Assembly: GCA_963736455.1 (NCBI GenBank)
Contig: CAVTON010000002.1
Location: forward strand, 248,001-312,000
Direction: 5' to 3'
Length of the DNA: 64,000 nucleotides
Source: DAHUXD01 sp963736455
Lineage (GTDB): Bacteria > Acidobacteriota > Thermoanaerobaculia > UBA5066 > Gp7-AA6
Part shown: positions 1-9,581 of the stretch, piece after piece
Numbering within the stretch: the first letter of the stretch is position 1
Layout: each line of letters opens with the position of its first letter
Notes under the pieces: generated by a model
Told to the model about the DNA's origin: nothing
Seen by the model: only the letters and a program-made list of their open reading frames with translations
Database searches by the model: none
Program-made: the position numbers and the translations under genes

Positions 1-1
1 G

Positions 2-247
2 GCCACCTACATCGGCACGTGCCTCGCCGTCCCGGTCCTGCGCCGCAGGATGCCGGCGACCGAGCGCACGATCCGCCTGCCCGGCGGGCCGGTCATTCCG
101 ATCGCCGCCCTCGTCATCTGCCTCTTGTTCCTCTCGGCGGCGGAAACGAAGAATTTCGTGGCCGGCGGCATCGCGCTCGCCGTCGGCGCCCTGATCTACG
201 CGGGACGGGGCCGCGCCGCGGCCGACGTCCGAAAGGAGAAATCGTGA
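2..247 (+). CDS. C-terminal end of an APC-family amino acid permease (5' end outside window)
   Basis: The frame is open from the window edge to a TGA at 245-247. It encodes about 81 residues with two hydrophobic segments (around VIPIAALVICLLFLSA and AGGIALAVGALIYAG) and a short basic tail. Before them is a loop of the form VLRRRMPATERTIRLPGGP, typical of the region before the last two helices of cationic amino acid/APC transporters, where proline-rich linkers precede a new helix. The rest of the transporter lies upstream, so no substrate can be given. The stop overlaps the GTG of the next gene (GTGA), suggesting co-translation with a secreted amidohydrolase and so a peptide or amino acid uptake role (inference). 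A fuller relative is at 45854-47363. Confidence 0.75.
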   Translation, partial: ATYIGTCLAVPVLRRRMPATERTIRLPGGPVIPIAALVICLLFLSAAETKNFVAGGIALAVGALIYAGRGRAAADVRKEKS

Positions 248-1568
248 AGATTCTGCGGATCGCGCTTCTCGGCCTCGTCGCTCCGGCGCTCGCCTTCGCC
301 CAGGCTTCCGCGCCGCCGGCCTCGACGGCGGCTCCAGCCGTCACGGTGCTGCGAGCGGCACGGATGTTCGACGGCCGATCCGATGCGGTCGTGACGAACG
401 CCGTCGTCGTCGTCGAGAGCGGCCGGATCGCCGCCGCGGGCTCCGCGCTCCCGGTTCCGGCGGGTGCCGCCGTGATCGATCTCGGCGATGCGACCCTGCT
501 TCCGGGCTTCATCGACTCGCACACGCATCTCACCGGAGAGTCGGGCGACAACTACGTTCAGGACTTCTTCGACGGCCTGAGGCGCCCCATTCCCGAGCAG
601 GCCCTCTTCGGCGCCGTCTATGCGCGCCGCGTGCTCGAGGCGGGGTTCACGACCGTCCGCGACGTCGGATCCTCGGACGACCTGGACGTGGGCCTGCGCA
701 ACGCGATCGCCGAGGGCCTGACTCCGGGACCGCGCATGCTCGTCGCGCGTTATGCCCTCGGCGCGACCGGGGGCCACTGCGACCAGACGGGTTTTCCGCC
801 GAACACCTTCGGTCCCGAGCCCGGCATGGAGAAGGGGATCCTGCACGGCGCCGACCAGGGCCGCGAGGCCGTTCGGCTGAACGTCAAGTACGGCGCCGAC
901 GTCATCAAGATGTGCGCCTCGGGCGGGGTCCTCTCCCTCGGCGACGACGTCTCGGCGCCGCAATTGACCGACGAGGAGCTGACCGCCATCGTCGACGAGG
1001 CGCATCGCCTGAAGCGCAAGACCGCGGCGCACGCCCACGGCGATCTCGCCGCGCGGGCCGCCGTGCGGGCCGGGATCGATTCGATCGAGCACGGCACGTT
1101 TCTCACCGACGAGACGCTCGAACTCATGAAGTCGAAGGGCACGTTCCTCGTTCCGACGTGCCTGGCAGTCGAGTGGACCGGGGAAAGCCCGAGAGGTTCC
1201 CGCCGGCCATCGCCGCCAAGGCGAGGGCCGCCGCCGCGGCGCACGACGACATGATGCGGCGCGCCCTCCGAAGCGGCGTCAAGATCGCGTTCGGCACCGA
1301 CTCGGCGGTTTCGCCTCACGGCCTGAATGCCCGGGAATTCGGACTGATGGTCGGCCTCGGCATGAGCCCGGCGGCGGCGCTCCGGACGGCGGGGCCGGCG
1401 GCCGCGGAATTGCTCGGCCTCTCCGATCGGATCGGAACGCTCGAGACGGGCAAGGATGCCGACATCGTCGCGGTGCCCGGCGATCCTCTCCGGGACATCC
1501 ATGTCACGGAGAGAGTCCTCTTCGTGATGAAGGGCGGCACGGTCTTCAAGGCTCCGCCGCATCCCTGA
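244..1568 (+). CDS. Secreted amidohydrolase (imidazolonepropionase/prolidase-like), interrupted by a frameshift
   Basis: A GTG start at 244 in a GTGA overlap gives a signal peptide (ILRIALLGLVAPALAFAQA), then the metal-dependent amidohydrolase fold. Visible ligands are HxH in GFIDSHTHLTGE, the carboxylatable lysine in GADVIKMCASGG, His in AHAHGD and SIEHGT, and Asp in FGTDSAVSPHG. The C-terminal ETGKDADIVAVPGDPL segment is the usual family ending. The first reading frame is good to about 1180 and the rest continues in another frame to 1568. The break is at a GGGG run (1180-1183), and one extra G would restore a protein of about 440 residues. The family includes Xaa-Pro dipeptidases and other cyclic amidases, so the substrate is unknown. 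I consider a sequence error more likely than a pseudogene. Confidence 0.8.
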
Positions 1569-1570
1569 GG

Positions 1571-1617
1571 ACGGGCCGGCCGGGGCCGGCGTCGTTGACG
1601 GAGCGATGCCGGCCCGT
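1571..1617 (+). terminator. Possible hairpin terminator after the amidohydrolase gene
   Basis: A 10-bp perfect stem (ACGGGCCGGC at 1571-1580 with GCCGGCCCGT at 1608-1617) lies between the amidohydrolase stop and the next gene. The loop is long (27 bases) and there is no T-tract, so it may be only a structured leader or intergenic hairpin. Confidence 0.3.
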
Positions 1618-1650
1618 TACCCTCGTCGGATCTCGGTCAACGGAGGATTC

Positions 1651-4600
1651 GTGACGTCTCGATTTGCCCGGACCCTGTCGGCGGCCGTCCTCGCGGCGTT
1701 CGCGGGCGAAGCAGTCGCGTATGCCCAGGCGCCCCGCGCGGTCCCGGTCGCAGGGACTTCGGCGCGGTTCGCCCGATCGGCGAACGTCCGCGACCTGCCG
1801 GCGGCCTCGCCCGATCCGAACTCGACGCTGCCGGCCGAGTGGATCCGGGACAACGATCGCCTGCCTCGCGCGGAGGGGCCGTTTCCCGGAGGGGACCACC
1901 CCGACCCGACCCTCCGGCAATCGCTGAACGCACCGCTCTCCCCGGCGATGCCGGGGCCGACGGCGTCCTTCGCCGGAATCAGCGCGGACGACGCGGCGGC
2001 CGTCGGGGGCCGGTTCGCTCCTCCCGACACGGTGGGCGACGTCGGACCGAACCATTACGTCCAGGCCGTCAACACGGTCCTCCGCGTCTACGACAAGAGC
2101 GGCGCCCCTCTCTCGCCGCTCGTCTCCCTCGGCACCTTTTTCGGCCCCCTCGGCACCGAGCTGCAGCGGGCAGTTCGGCGATCCGATCGTTCTCTACGAC
2201 TCGCTCGCGGACCGCTGGCTCATCAGCCAGTTCGGCCTTCCCCACGGATTTCAGCCGCCGTTCCACCAGTGCGTCGCGATCTCGCAGACGTCCGACCCGA
2301 CCGGCAGTTTCTACCTCTATGACTTCCTGATGCCGAACAAGGTCAACGACTATCCGCACTTCGGCGTCTGGCCCGACGGCTACTACATGTCGGACAACCA
2401 GTTCACGATCGGCGGCGGATCGTTCGCGGGAGCCGGGCTGCTCGCCTTCGACCGCTCGAAGATGCTGGTCGGCGACCCGTCGGCCGGCTACGTCTACTTC
2501 GACTATTTTCCGATCGATCCCACCTCCGGAGGCCTCCTGCCGAGCGACCTCGACGGGCTGACGCCGCCGCCGCCGGGGACGCCGAATCTCTTCTTCGAGT
2601 TCCGCGCCGTCGCCTTCGGCGACCCGAACGACGCGCTGCGCGTCTACCAGTTTCACGCCGACTTCGCGAACCCCGGCAACTCCACGCTGACGGTCCGGCC
2701 GGACCTCGTCGTCGCGCCCTTCGACGCGCGTTCTCCGAGCGGCCGCAACGCCATCGAGCAGCCGCCGCCGGCGACCGTGAACGACGCCGTGGATGCGGTT
2801 GCCGACCGAATGATGCATCGAGCCGCGTTCCGCATGCTCGCGGGAAATGCTCAGTCGTTCGTCGTCAACTGGACGGTCAACGTCAGCGGCGTCAACCCGG
2901 TCAGCGCGGGAACCTACCAGGCCGGAGTCCGATTCACGGAGCTGGGGCGCGACCCCGCGACGGGAACGGTGACGATCCAGAACCAGACGACCTACGCGCC
3001 CGGCTCGGGCAACGGCTCGAACGGGCGCAACGTCTGGATGGGCTCGGCCGCGCAGGACAATCAGGGCAACAGTGCCGTGGGCTTCTCCGCTTCGAGCACG
3101 TCGCTCTTTCCGTCGATCCTCTGGGCGGGACGGCTCGCGAGCGATCCTCCGGATTCGCTCGCGCAGGGCGAGGCGACGGTGGTCTCCGGATCGGGGTCTC
3201 AGACCGGATCGTCGAACCGATGGGGCGACTACAGCGCGCTGACGGTGGATCCGTCCGACGACTGCACGTTCTTCTATACGCAGGAGTACTACTCCAACAG
3301 CAACTCCTTCGACTGGGTGACTCGGGTCGCGAGCTTCGCCTACCCGGGCTGCACGGCGTCGCCCCGCGGCACGGTGTCCGGCGTCGTGACGAACTGCGGC
3401 ACGGGTCTGCCGGTCGCGGGGGCTCTGGTGTCGGACGGCCTCGGGCACGTCCGGACGACCGACGCGGCCGGGGCCTATTCGATGGCCCTTCCGCCCGGGT
3501 CCTACACGCTGACGATCTCGAAGCCGACCTACTCGTCGGACAGCGGCCCCGTCCTCGTTCCGAACGGAGGCGCGGTGACTCACGACGCCTGCCTGAACGG
3601 CTCGCCGGTGCTCGCGGCCTCCGGAGCGACCCTCGCCGCCGAGAGCTGCCTTCCGCCGAACGGCGTTCCCGATCCGGGAGAGGCGGTCACGATCGCGTTC
3701 TGCGTTCAGAACGCGGGAAGCGCCGACACGTCGGACCTCGTCGGCACGCTCGAGGGCACGGGCGGCGTCGTGGACCCGCCCGCCCCGGCGGATTTCGGCG
3801 TCGTCGCGGCGGGAGGCGCGCCCGTCTGCCGGAACCTCACCTTCTCGGTGGATCCGGCGCTCGTCTGCGGGGGAACGCTCGTCGCGACCCTCGACCTCTC
3901 CGACGGAGCGTCGATCCTCGGCTCGGTCTCGTCCTCGTTCCCGTCCGGCGTCCCGCGGGCCGCCTTCGCGCAGGACTTCGACGGCGTGGCCGCTCCGACC
4001 CTGCCGTCCGGCTGGACGGCGTCGAATCCGGCGGGGCCGGCGCCGATGTGGGTGACGACCCCGAGCGTGCCGGACACGGCGCCGAATGCGGCCTACGGGG
4101 CCGAGCCCACCGTTGTCGCCGACCGCGATCTCGATTCGCCCACGATCCGGATATCGAGCGCGCTCGCGCGGCTGACCTTTCGCAACAGCTTCACGTTCGA
4201 GGACGGGTTCGACGGCGGAGTCCTCGAGATCTCGATCGCGGGCGCTCCGTTCCAGGACGTCGTCGCCGCGGGGGGAAGCTTCGTGTCGGGGGGCTATACG
4301 GGCGCGCTCGCGGCTTCCGCGAATCCGCTGGCCGGCCGCGCGGCGTGGACGGGAAGCTCCGGCGGCTACGAGACGACCGTCGTGGATCTGCCGCCCGCCG
4401 CGGCCGGAAACGCGGTCGTCCTGCGCTGGCGGCTCGGGTCCGACAACGGCATCGGAGGCGCGGGCTGGCGGATCGACACGCTCTCGCTCTCCGACGGATA
4501 CGGCTGCTGCTCCTCGCCGGCCCCGGTCTCTCTCACCGTCGACGCCCATCCGGCGGGAGGCTCTTCCGACCTGAATGGCGTCTGGGAACCGGGAGAGACG

Positions 4601-5446
4601 GTCTCGGTCGAGCCGGCTTACTCGAACAACTCGACGCTCGGCCCGCTCACCCTCGGCGGGAGCGTCTCCGAGCTGACCGGGCCTTCCGGCGCTGCGTACG
4701 GCGTCGCCGACGGTTCGGCCGCGTACGGGACACTCGCCGTCGGGGCGACGGGAAGCTGCATGGATTCCGGCGATTGCTACGCCGTTTCGGTCGATGCCCC
4801 GGCGCCGCGCCCCGCGGCGCACTGGGACGCCTCGCTCGACGAGCTGCTGTCGACCGGTCAGACGCGGACCTGGACGCTCCACGTCGGCGAGAGCTTCGCG
4901 GACGTGCCGCCGTCCAACGGGTTCTATGCGTTCGTCGAGAACATCTTCCACAATGGAGTGACCGGAGGATGCGGCGGCGGGGCCTATTGCGGCGGCGCCG
5001 ACGTGTCCCGCGCGCAGATGGCGGTCTTCCTGCTCAAGGCGCAGCACGGATCGAGCTTCGTCCCGCCGCCGTGCTCGGGAGTCTTCGCCGACGTCGCGTG
5101 TCCGTCGCTCTTCGCCGACTGGATCGAGGATCTCTCCGCGGAGGGAATCACGGGCGGCTGCGGCGGAGGCAACTACTGCCCGTCGAATCCGGTCACGCGC
5201 GCGCAGATGTCGGCGTTCCTGCTCAAGGCCCGGCACGGCGCCGGCTTCGTGCCGCCCCCGTGCATGGGAATCTTCGCCGACGTGGCGTGCCCATCGCTCT
5301 TCGCCGACTGGATCGAGGAGCTGTCGTCGGAGGGAATCACCGCGGGCTGCGGAGGCGGCGACTACTGTCCCTCGAGCGCGAACACGCGCGGACAGATGGC
5401 GGTCTTCCTCGTCAAGACGTTCGGCCTGCTCCTGTACGGTCCCTGA
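1651..5446 (+). CDS. Large secreted protein with carboxypeptidase-regulatory-like domain and three SLH-type repeats; frameshifted near its N-terminus
   Basis: I start it at GTG 1651, preceded by GGAGG at 1642-1646. This gives a signal peptide ending near AVAYAQA. The first frame fails at about 2155-2163, and the protein continues in another frame from CSGQFGDPIVLYDS. The central part resembles the non-catalytic propeller-like proteins found in Acidobacteria. A CarboxypepD-reg-like beta domain (GTVSGVVTNCGTGLPVAGA) follows, then Ig-like/CARDB-like segments. The C-terminus, about nucleotides 4900-5440, has three repeats of FADV...DWIEELSSEGIT.GCGGG.YC, which fit S-layer homology modules with added cysteine pairs. 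It is probably surface-anchored or an adhesin/scaffold. There is no catalytic motif I can name. Unlike the G/C-run breaks elsewhere, this frameshift is not at an obvious homopolymer. Confidence 0.8.
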
Positions 5447-5467
5447 GGGCGGGCGTATCGTGAGAGC

Positions 5468-6379
5468 GTGATCCTGCCCGGAGGCGCGCTCGCTCTCGCC
5501 GCGGCGCTCGCGGCCGGTCCGTGCCCGGCGCCGCGCCTCGAGGTCGCGCTGTCGCGTGCGGACGCGAAGCAGGGCGCGATCGTCGCCGCGACGGTCCGAA
5601 GCGACGTGGCGCTTTCCCGCGTGTCGCTGCTCTTCGAGGCGCACCCGTCGGAACTCGAGGCGGCGCCCGGAGGTCGGGAATTTCGCGGCCTCGTGGGCGT
5701 GGACTTCGAGAGCGTGGCCGGCCGCCACTCGCTGCGCGTCGAGGCCGTCGGACTCTGCGGCGACGCTCATCCGGAGACGCGGAGCGTCGACGTCGTCTCC
5801 GGAAAGTTCGCCGTCGAGAGACTGCGGGTCGCTCCCGAATACGTCGCTCCGCCGGAATCCGAGCTCGAGCGCATCCGCGACGACCGCGAGAAGGTCGCGC
5901 GCGTCTGGGAGAGCGGCGATTCGGCGCGGCGGTGGGCCGGTCCGTTCCGGCTTCCGGTCGACGCGCCGGTGCGCGAGAAGAGCTTCGGCTCGCGGCGCGT
6001 CTTCAACGGGACGCCGCGTTCGCCGCATGCGGGCCTCGACCTGGCAGCCCATCAGGGTCAGCCGGTCGTCGCTCCGGCCCCGGGACGCGTGGCCCTCGCC
6101 GAGGATCTCTATTTTTCGGGAGGCACGGTGATCCTCGATCACGGCGCGGGAGTCTTCACGAGCTACTTCCACCTCTCGAGGATCGACGTGAGGGTCGGCG
6201 AGATCGTGGCGGAGGGCGCGGACATCGGCGCGGTCGGAGCGACGGGCCGCGCGACCGGTCCGCACCTGCACTGGAGCGCGCGGGTCGAGGGTGCCCGGGT
6301 CAACCCGCTCGGTCTCTTGAAGTTACCGGAGTGGGCCCTGGAGCCGGCCGGAAATAGTCTGACCGGTCAGTCACAGTAA
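5468..6379 (+). CDS. M23 family metallopeptidase (LytM-type endopeptidase)
   Basis: The protein has 303 residues from GTG 5468. A hydrophobic N-terminus (ALALAAALAAGPCP) is a probable signal peptide. Residues about 25-110 form a beta-rich region without a recognised motif, and the catalytic LytM domain is at about 165-290. Zinc and catalytic residues are visible as HAGLD (H187, D191) and HLHW (H266, H268). The domain cleaves peptide cross-bridges or muropeptides in the periplasm, or serves as a hydrolase activator. It follows the SLH-repeat protein by 21 bases, so envelope function is shared by context. Its last codons run through the palindrome at 6359-6370, so either the C-terminus ends there by coincidence or the operator has invaded the 3' end. 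Confidence 0.85.
   Translation: MILPGGALALAAALAAGPCPAPRLEVALSRADAKQGAIVAATVRSDVALSRVSLLFEAHPSELEAAPGGREFRGLVGVDFESVAGRHSLRVEAVGLCGDAHPETRSVDVVSGKFAVERLRVAPEYVAPPESELERIRDDREKVARVWESGDSARRWAGPFRLPVDAPVREKSFGSRRVFNGTPRSPHAGLDLAAHQGQPVVAPAPGRVALAEDLYFSGGTVILDHGAGVFTSYFHLSRIDVRVGEIVAEGADIGAVGATGRATGPHLHWSARVEGARVNPLGLLKLPEWALEPAGNSLTGQSQ
6359..6370. promoter_or_regulatory. TetR-type palindromic operator candidate upstream of the molybdenum hydroxylase operon
   Basis: CTGACCGGTCAG is a perfect 12-bp palindrome 54 bases before the GTG of the iron-sulfur subunit gene. It matches 11 of 12 bases of the palindrome over the tetR promoter at 41733-41750. Regulation of this operon by that TetR protein is an inference. 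Confidence 0.5.
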
Positions 6380-6385
6380 GCGATC

Positions 6386-6414
6386 TTTCTTTATCAAAAC
6401 AAAGGGATTAGAGT
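6386..6414 (+). promoter_or_regulatory. Candidate promoter of the molybdenum hydroxylase operon
   Basis: A locally AT-rich patch holds TTTCTT (6386-6391), 17 bases, then TAGAGT (6409-6414), nine bases before GTG 6424. The -35 is weak. The -10 fits the TANNNT boxes seen before other genes here. Confidence 0.4.
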
Positions 6415-6423
6415 GATTCGATT

Positions 6424-7008
6424 GTGGCCGCTCGGAAAAAACGTCGAGCCCCGGAGAGCTCCAAGGGGCACATCCGGCTGACCGTCAACGGCGAGACGGT
6501 CGAGACCGCCTTCGAGCCCCACAAGACGCTTCTCGAGGTCCTCCGCGAGGACCTCGCCCTGACGGGCACGAAGCACGGCTGCGAGCTCGGCGAGTGCGGG
6601 ACCTGCGCGGTGCTTCTCGACGGAAAGCCGGTCCTCTCCTGCCTGGTGCTCGGACTCGAAGCCGAGGGGCGCCGCGTCGAAACGGTGGAAGGCATGGCGG
6701 GCCCGGCTGGCCTTCACCCGCTTCAGAAGGCATTCGCCGACCTCGGCGCCGCGCAGTGCGGCTACTGCACGCCCGGGTTCCTGCTCACCGCGAAGGCGCT
6801 CCTGGAGGAGCACCCGAAGCCGACGCTGCCTCAGATCCGCGAGGCGCTTTCCGGGAACCTTTGCCGCTGCACGGGCTACATCAAGATTTTCGAAGCCGTC
6901 GAGCTCGCGGCAGCCTGGATGCGCGGTGAAGAAGCCGAGCCGCGCAAAGAGTCTCTGTATGGATTCGATTTCGACGAGAGCGGTCTGCTTCCGGTGGTGA
7001 AGTCGTGA
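6424..7008 (+). CDS. [2Fe-2S] subunit of a molybdenum hydroxylase (xanthine dehydrogenase/4-hydroxybenzoyl-CoA reductase family)
   Basis: This 194-residue protein has the two-domain layout of the small subunit. A plant-ferredoxin-like domain carries GCELGECGTCAVLLDG plus a later Cys (about residues 55-80). A four-helix domain carries CGYCTPGF and LCRCTGY (about residues 110-150). The two [2Fe-2S] clusters pass electrons between the Mo cofactor of the next gene product and FAD. It has an N-terminal basic extension of about 15 residues and a 40-residue C-terminal tail beyond the usual end. It is the first gene of an operon with 7019-9454 and 9582-10589. Substrate assignment rests on the FAD subunit (see 9582-10589). 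Confidence 0.92.
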   Translation: MAARKKRRAPESSKGHIRLTVNGETVETAFEPHKTLLEVLREDLALTGTKHGCELGECGTCAVLLDGKPVLSCLVLGLEAEGRRVETVEGMAGPAGLHPLQKAFADLGAAQCGYCTPGFLLTAKALLEEHPKPTLPQIREALSGNLCRCTGYIKIFEAVELAAAWMRGEEAEPRKESLYGFDFDESGLLPVVKS

Positions 7009-7018
7009 GGGGGGAGGG

Positions 7019-9454
7019 ATGAAACCCACACCCACCCGCATCGTCGGACGGCCGTTCACGAAGGTGGACGGCGCCGCGAAGGTTACCGGTCAGACGAAGT
7101 TCGCCGACGACGTCGTCCTGCCGCGGATGCTGCACTGCAAGCTCCTGCGCTCGAAGATCGCCCACGCCCGGATCGCCTCGATCGACGTCTCGAAGGCGCT
7201 GGCGGCGCCGGGCGTCGCCGCCATCGCGACCGGAAAGGATCTGCCGGTTCCCTTCGGCATCCTCCCGGTTTCCCAGGACGAGCATGCGCTCTGCACGGAC
7301 CGCGTGCGATACGTCGGCGATCCGGTCGCGGCGGTCGCCGCCGTGAGCGAGGACGCCGCCTTCGATGCCCTCGACCTCATCGAGGTCCGCTACGAGCCGC
7401 TGCCTCCGGTCGGAACGATCGACGAGGGCCTCGCTCCGACCGACGATCCCATGCACGACTACGGCGACTCCGCCAACATCCACAAGCTCGTCGCGATGGA
7501 CTTCGGCGACGTCGAAGGGGGCTTCGCCCGGGCCGACCGCGTCTACGAGAACCTCTATTTCTACGAGGGCAACACCCACCTGCCTCTCGAACAGCACGCC
7601 GCCGTCGCGGACTTCGGTCCCGACGGGAAGCTCACCCTCTGGTCCTCGACGCAGACGCCGCACTACGTCCACCGCGCGCTCGCGAAGGTCCTCGGCATGC
7701 CGGCCGCCCGCGTCCGCGTCATCGCGACGCCCAACGGAGGCGGCTTCGGCGGAAAGTCCGACGTCTTCAACCACGAGATCGTCGTCGCGCACCTCTCGCG
7801 CGCGACCGGCCGCCCGGTCAAGATCTGCCTGACCCGCGAGGAGGTCTTCTATTGCCATCGCGGGCGGCATCCGACCCTCATGCAGGTCCGCACGGGAGTC
7901 CGGAAGGACGGGTCGATCACCGCGCTTCATTTCAAGACGATCCTCGACGGCGGCGCATACGGCTCCTACGGCGTCGCCTCGACCTACTACACGGGAGCGC
8001 TTCAAACGGTCACGTACCGGGTGCCGACGTACCGGTTCGAGGGAGCGCGGGTGTTCACCAACAAGCCGCCGTGCGGCCCCAAGCGCGGCCACGGAACGCC
8101 TCAGCCGCGCTTCGCGCTCGAAGTCGAGCTCGACCGCATCGCCGAAGACCTCGGGATCGATCCGGCGGCGATCCGCCGAGACCACCTGCATCCGGCGAAC
8201 ACGCTGACCGCGAATTTCCTGCGCGTCGGCTCGATAGGCCTCGGCGCCTGCATCGACAAGGTCGTCGCGGCGTCCGGCTGGAAGAAGCGCCGCGGAAAGC
8301 TTCCCGCCGGGCGCGGGCTCGGCCTCGCGTGCTCCTCCTACCTGTGCGGAGCGGGCCTTCCGATCTACTGGAACACGATGCCGCAGTCGGGGGTGCAGCT
8401 GAAGGTCGACCGCGGCGGCGGCGTCACCGTCTTCTGCGGCTCGACCGAGATCGGCCAGGGCTCGGACACGATCCTCGCCGCGATCGTCGCCGAGATCCTC
8501 GGCATCGAGCCTCTCGACATCCGCATCGTCACGGGCGACACGGACCTGACGCCCGTGGACCTGGGCTCGTATTCCTCCCGCGTCACGCTCATGACGGGCA
8601 ATGCGGCAATCCAGGCCGCCGAGCGGGCGAAGGAGATGATCGTTGCCGCCGCGGCGGCGAAGCTCGAGATTCCGGCCGGCCGCGTTCTCCTCGCGGGCGG
8701 CCGTGTCTTCGACTTCGCGGATCCGGACCGGGGCATGACGTTTCCCGAGGCCGCCGTCGCCGCGGAGTCGGAGTTCGGCACTCTCGGCACGGTGGGCCAC
8801 TACAAGCCGCCGCCCTCGGCGGGCCGTTACCGCGGCGCCGGCGTGGGTCCCTCTCCCGCCTACTCGTACTCGGCGGCGGTCGTCGAGGTGGACGTCGATC
8901 CCTCCACGGGGATTTACACGGTGCCGAAGATCTGGATCGCGCACGACGTCGGCAAGTGCATCAACGCCGCGCTCGTCATGGGACAGGTGGAGGGCTCGGT
9001 CTACATGGGTCTCGGCGAGGCGATGATGGAAGAGATGGCGTACCGGACGGACGCCAACGGCAACGTCGTCCACAAGTTCCCGTCGCTGCTCGAGTACAAG
9101 AGTCCCACCACGAAAGAGATGCCCGAGGTCGACACCTTCCTCGTCGAAGATCCCGATCCGAACGGGCCCTTCGGCGCGAAGGAGGTGGGCCAGGGACCGC
9201 TGCTGCCGATTCCGCCGGCGGTCGCCAATGCCGTCTACGACGCGGTCGGCGTGCGCGTGGACGAGATTCCGGTGACCCCCGAGAAGATCCTCGCCGCCCT
9301 CAAGGCGAAGGCTCAGGGAAAGCCGGGTCGATTTGGGCCCGCGCGCTTTCCCGACGTGCCCTATCCCGATTCCATCCACGTGCCGACTCCGGAAGACGGT
9401 GGCGACGGCAAGGCGGCGGATGCGCCGGTGACGGCCGCCGGGGGCGTGCGATGA
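7019..9454 (+). CDS. Molybdopterin-binding large subunit of a 4-hydroxybenzoyl-CoA-reductase-like molybdenum hydroxylase
   Basis: The 811-residue protein starts 10 bases after the small subunit. The N-terminal aldehyde-oxidase/xanthine-dehydrogenase a/b hammerhead domain opens with VGRPFTKVDGAAKVTGQTKF. The large molybdopterin-binding region follows. It includes GGGFGGKSD, PCGPKRGHGTPQPRF, TEIGQGSDT and EVGQGPLLPIPPA, and the last contains the Glu region of the active site. Family members hydroxylate or, for the HBCR clade, reductively dehydroxylate aromatic or N-heterocyclic substrates. The RGHGTPQPRFALE stretch reminds me of HcrA, but I cannot build a tree. The last 40 residues are an extra tail. 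It needs Mo cofactor; molybdopterin synthase genes are at 40990-41685. Confidence 0.9.
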   Translation: MKPTPTRIVGRPFTKVDGAAKVTGQTKFADDVVLPRMLHCKLLRSKIAHARIASIDVSKALAAPGVAAIATGKDLPVPFGILPVSQDEHALCTDRVRYVGDPVAAVAAVSEDAAFDALDLIEVRYEPLPPVGTIDEGLAPTDDPMHDYGDSANIHKLVAMDFGDVEGGFARADRVYENLYFYEGNTHLPLEQHAAVADFGPDGKLTLWSSTQTPHYVHRALAKVLGMPAARVRVIATPNGGGFGGKSDVFNHEIVVAHLSRATGRPVKICLTREEVFYCHRGRHPTLMQVRTGVRKDGSITALHFKTILDGGAYGSYGVASTYYTGALQTVTYRVPTYRFEGARVFTNKPPCGPKRGHGTPQPRFALEVELDRIAEDLGIDPAAIRRDHLHPANTLTANFLRVGSIGLGACIDKVVAASGWKKRRGKLPAGRGLGLACSSYLCGAGLPIYWNTMPQSGVQLKVDRGGGVTVFCGSTEIGQGSDTILAAIVAEILGIEPLDIRIVTGDTDLTPVDLGSYSSRVTLMTGNAAIQAAERAKEMIVAAAAAKLEIPAGRVLLAGGRVFDFADPDRGMTFPEAAVAAESEFGTLGTVGHYKPPPSAGRYRGAGVGPSPAYSYSAAVVEVDVDPSTGIYTVPKIWIAHDVGKCINAALVMGQVEGSVYMGLGEAMMEEMAYRTDANGNVVHKFPSLLEYKSPTTKEMPEVDTFLVEDPDPNGPFGAKEVGQGPLLPIPPAVANAVYDAVGVRVDEIPVTPEKILAALKAKAQGKPGRFGPARFPDVPYPDSIHVPTPEDGGDGKAADAPVTAAGGVR

Positions 9455-9487
9455 GGCTTCCCTTCTCTTCCCGAGGAGCTCCGCGAC

Positions 9488-9534
9488 GAGGGATCCCTTT
9501 CTGCGCCACGCTGCGGCTCTCAAAGGGATCCCTC
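9488..9534. repeat. Large inverted repeat between operon genes
   Basis: A perfect 13-bp stem (GAGGGATCCCTTT at 9488-9500 and its complement at 9522-9534) has a 21-base loop. It lies in the 127-base gap between the large and FAD subunit genes, the only large gap of this operon. Flanking text (cgaggagctccgcgacg, ctgtggccctcggg) looks like a dispersed REP-like element rather than a T-tailed terminator. Confidence 0.7.
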
Positions 9535-9581
9535 GGGCCTGTGGCCCTCGGGATGACATCGTTCCTGGGAGCGCGGTTCCC

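Noticed and set aside
4852..4859. GACCGGTC core as an extra TetR operator
   Set aside because: It lies inside coding sequence and lacks the matching flanks; the same holds for 6253-6260 and 59106-59113.
2069..6271. A very long open frame on the minus strand opposite the SLH-repeat and M23 genes
   Set aside because: High GC gives long antisense frames. The predicted protein is an arginine/valine-rich low-complexity sequence, and the plus strand has clear domains.
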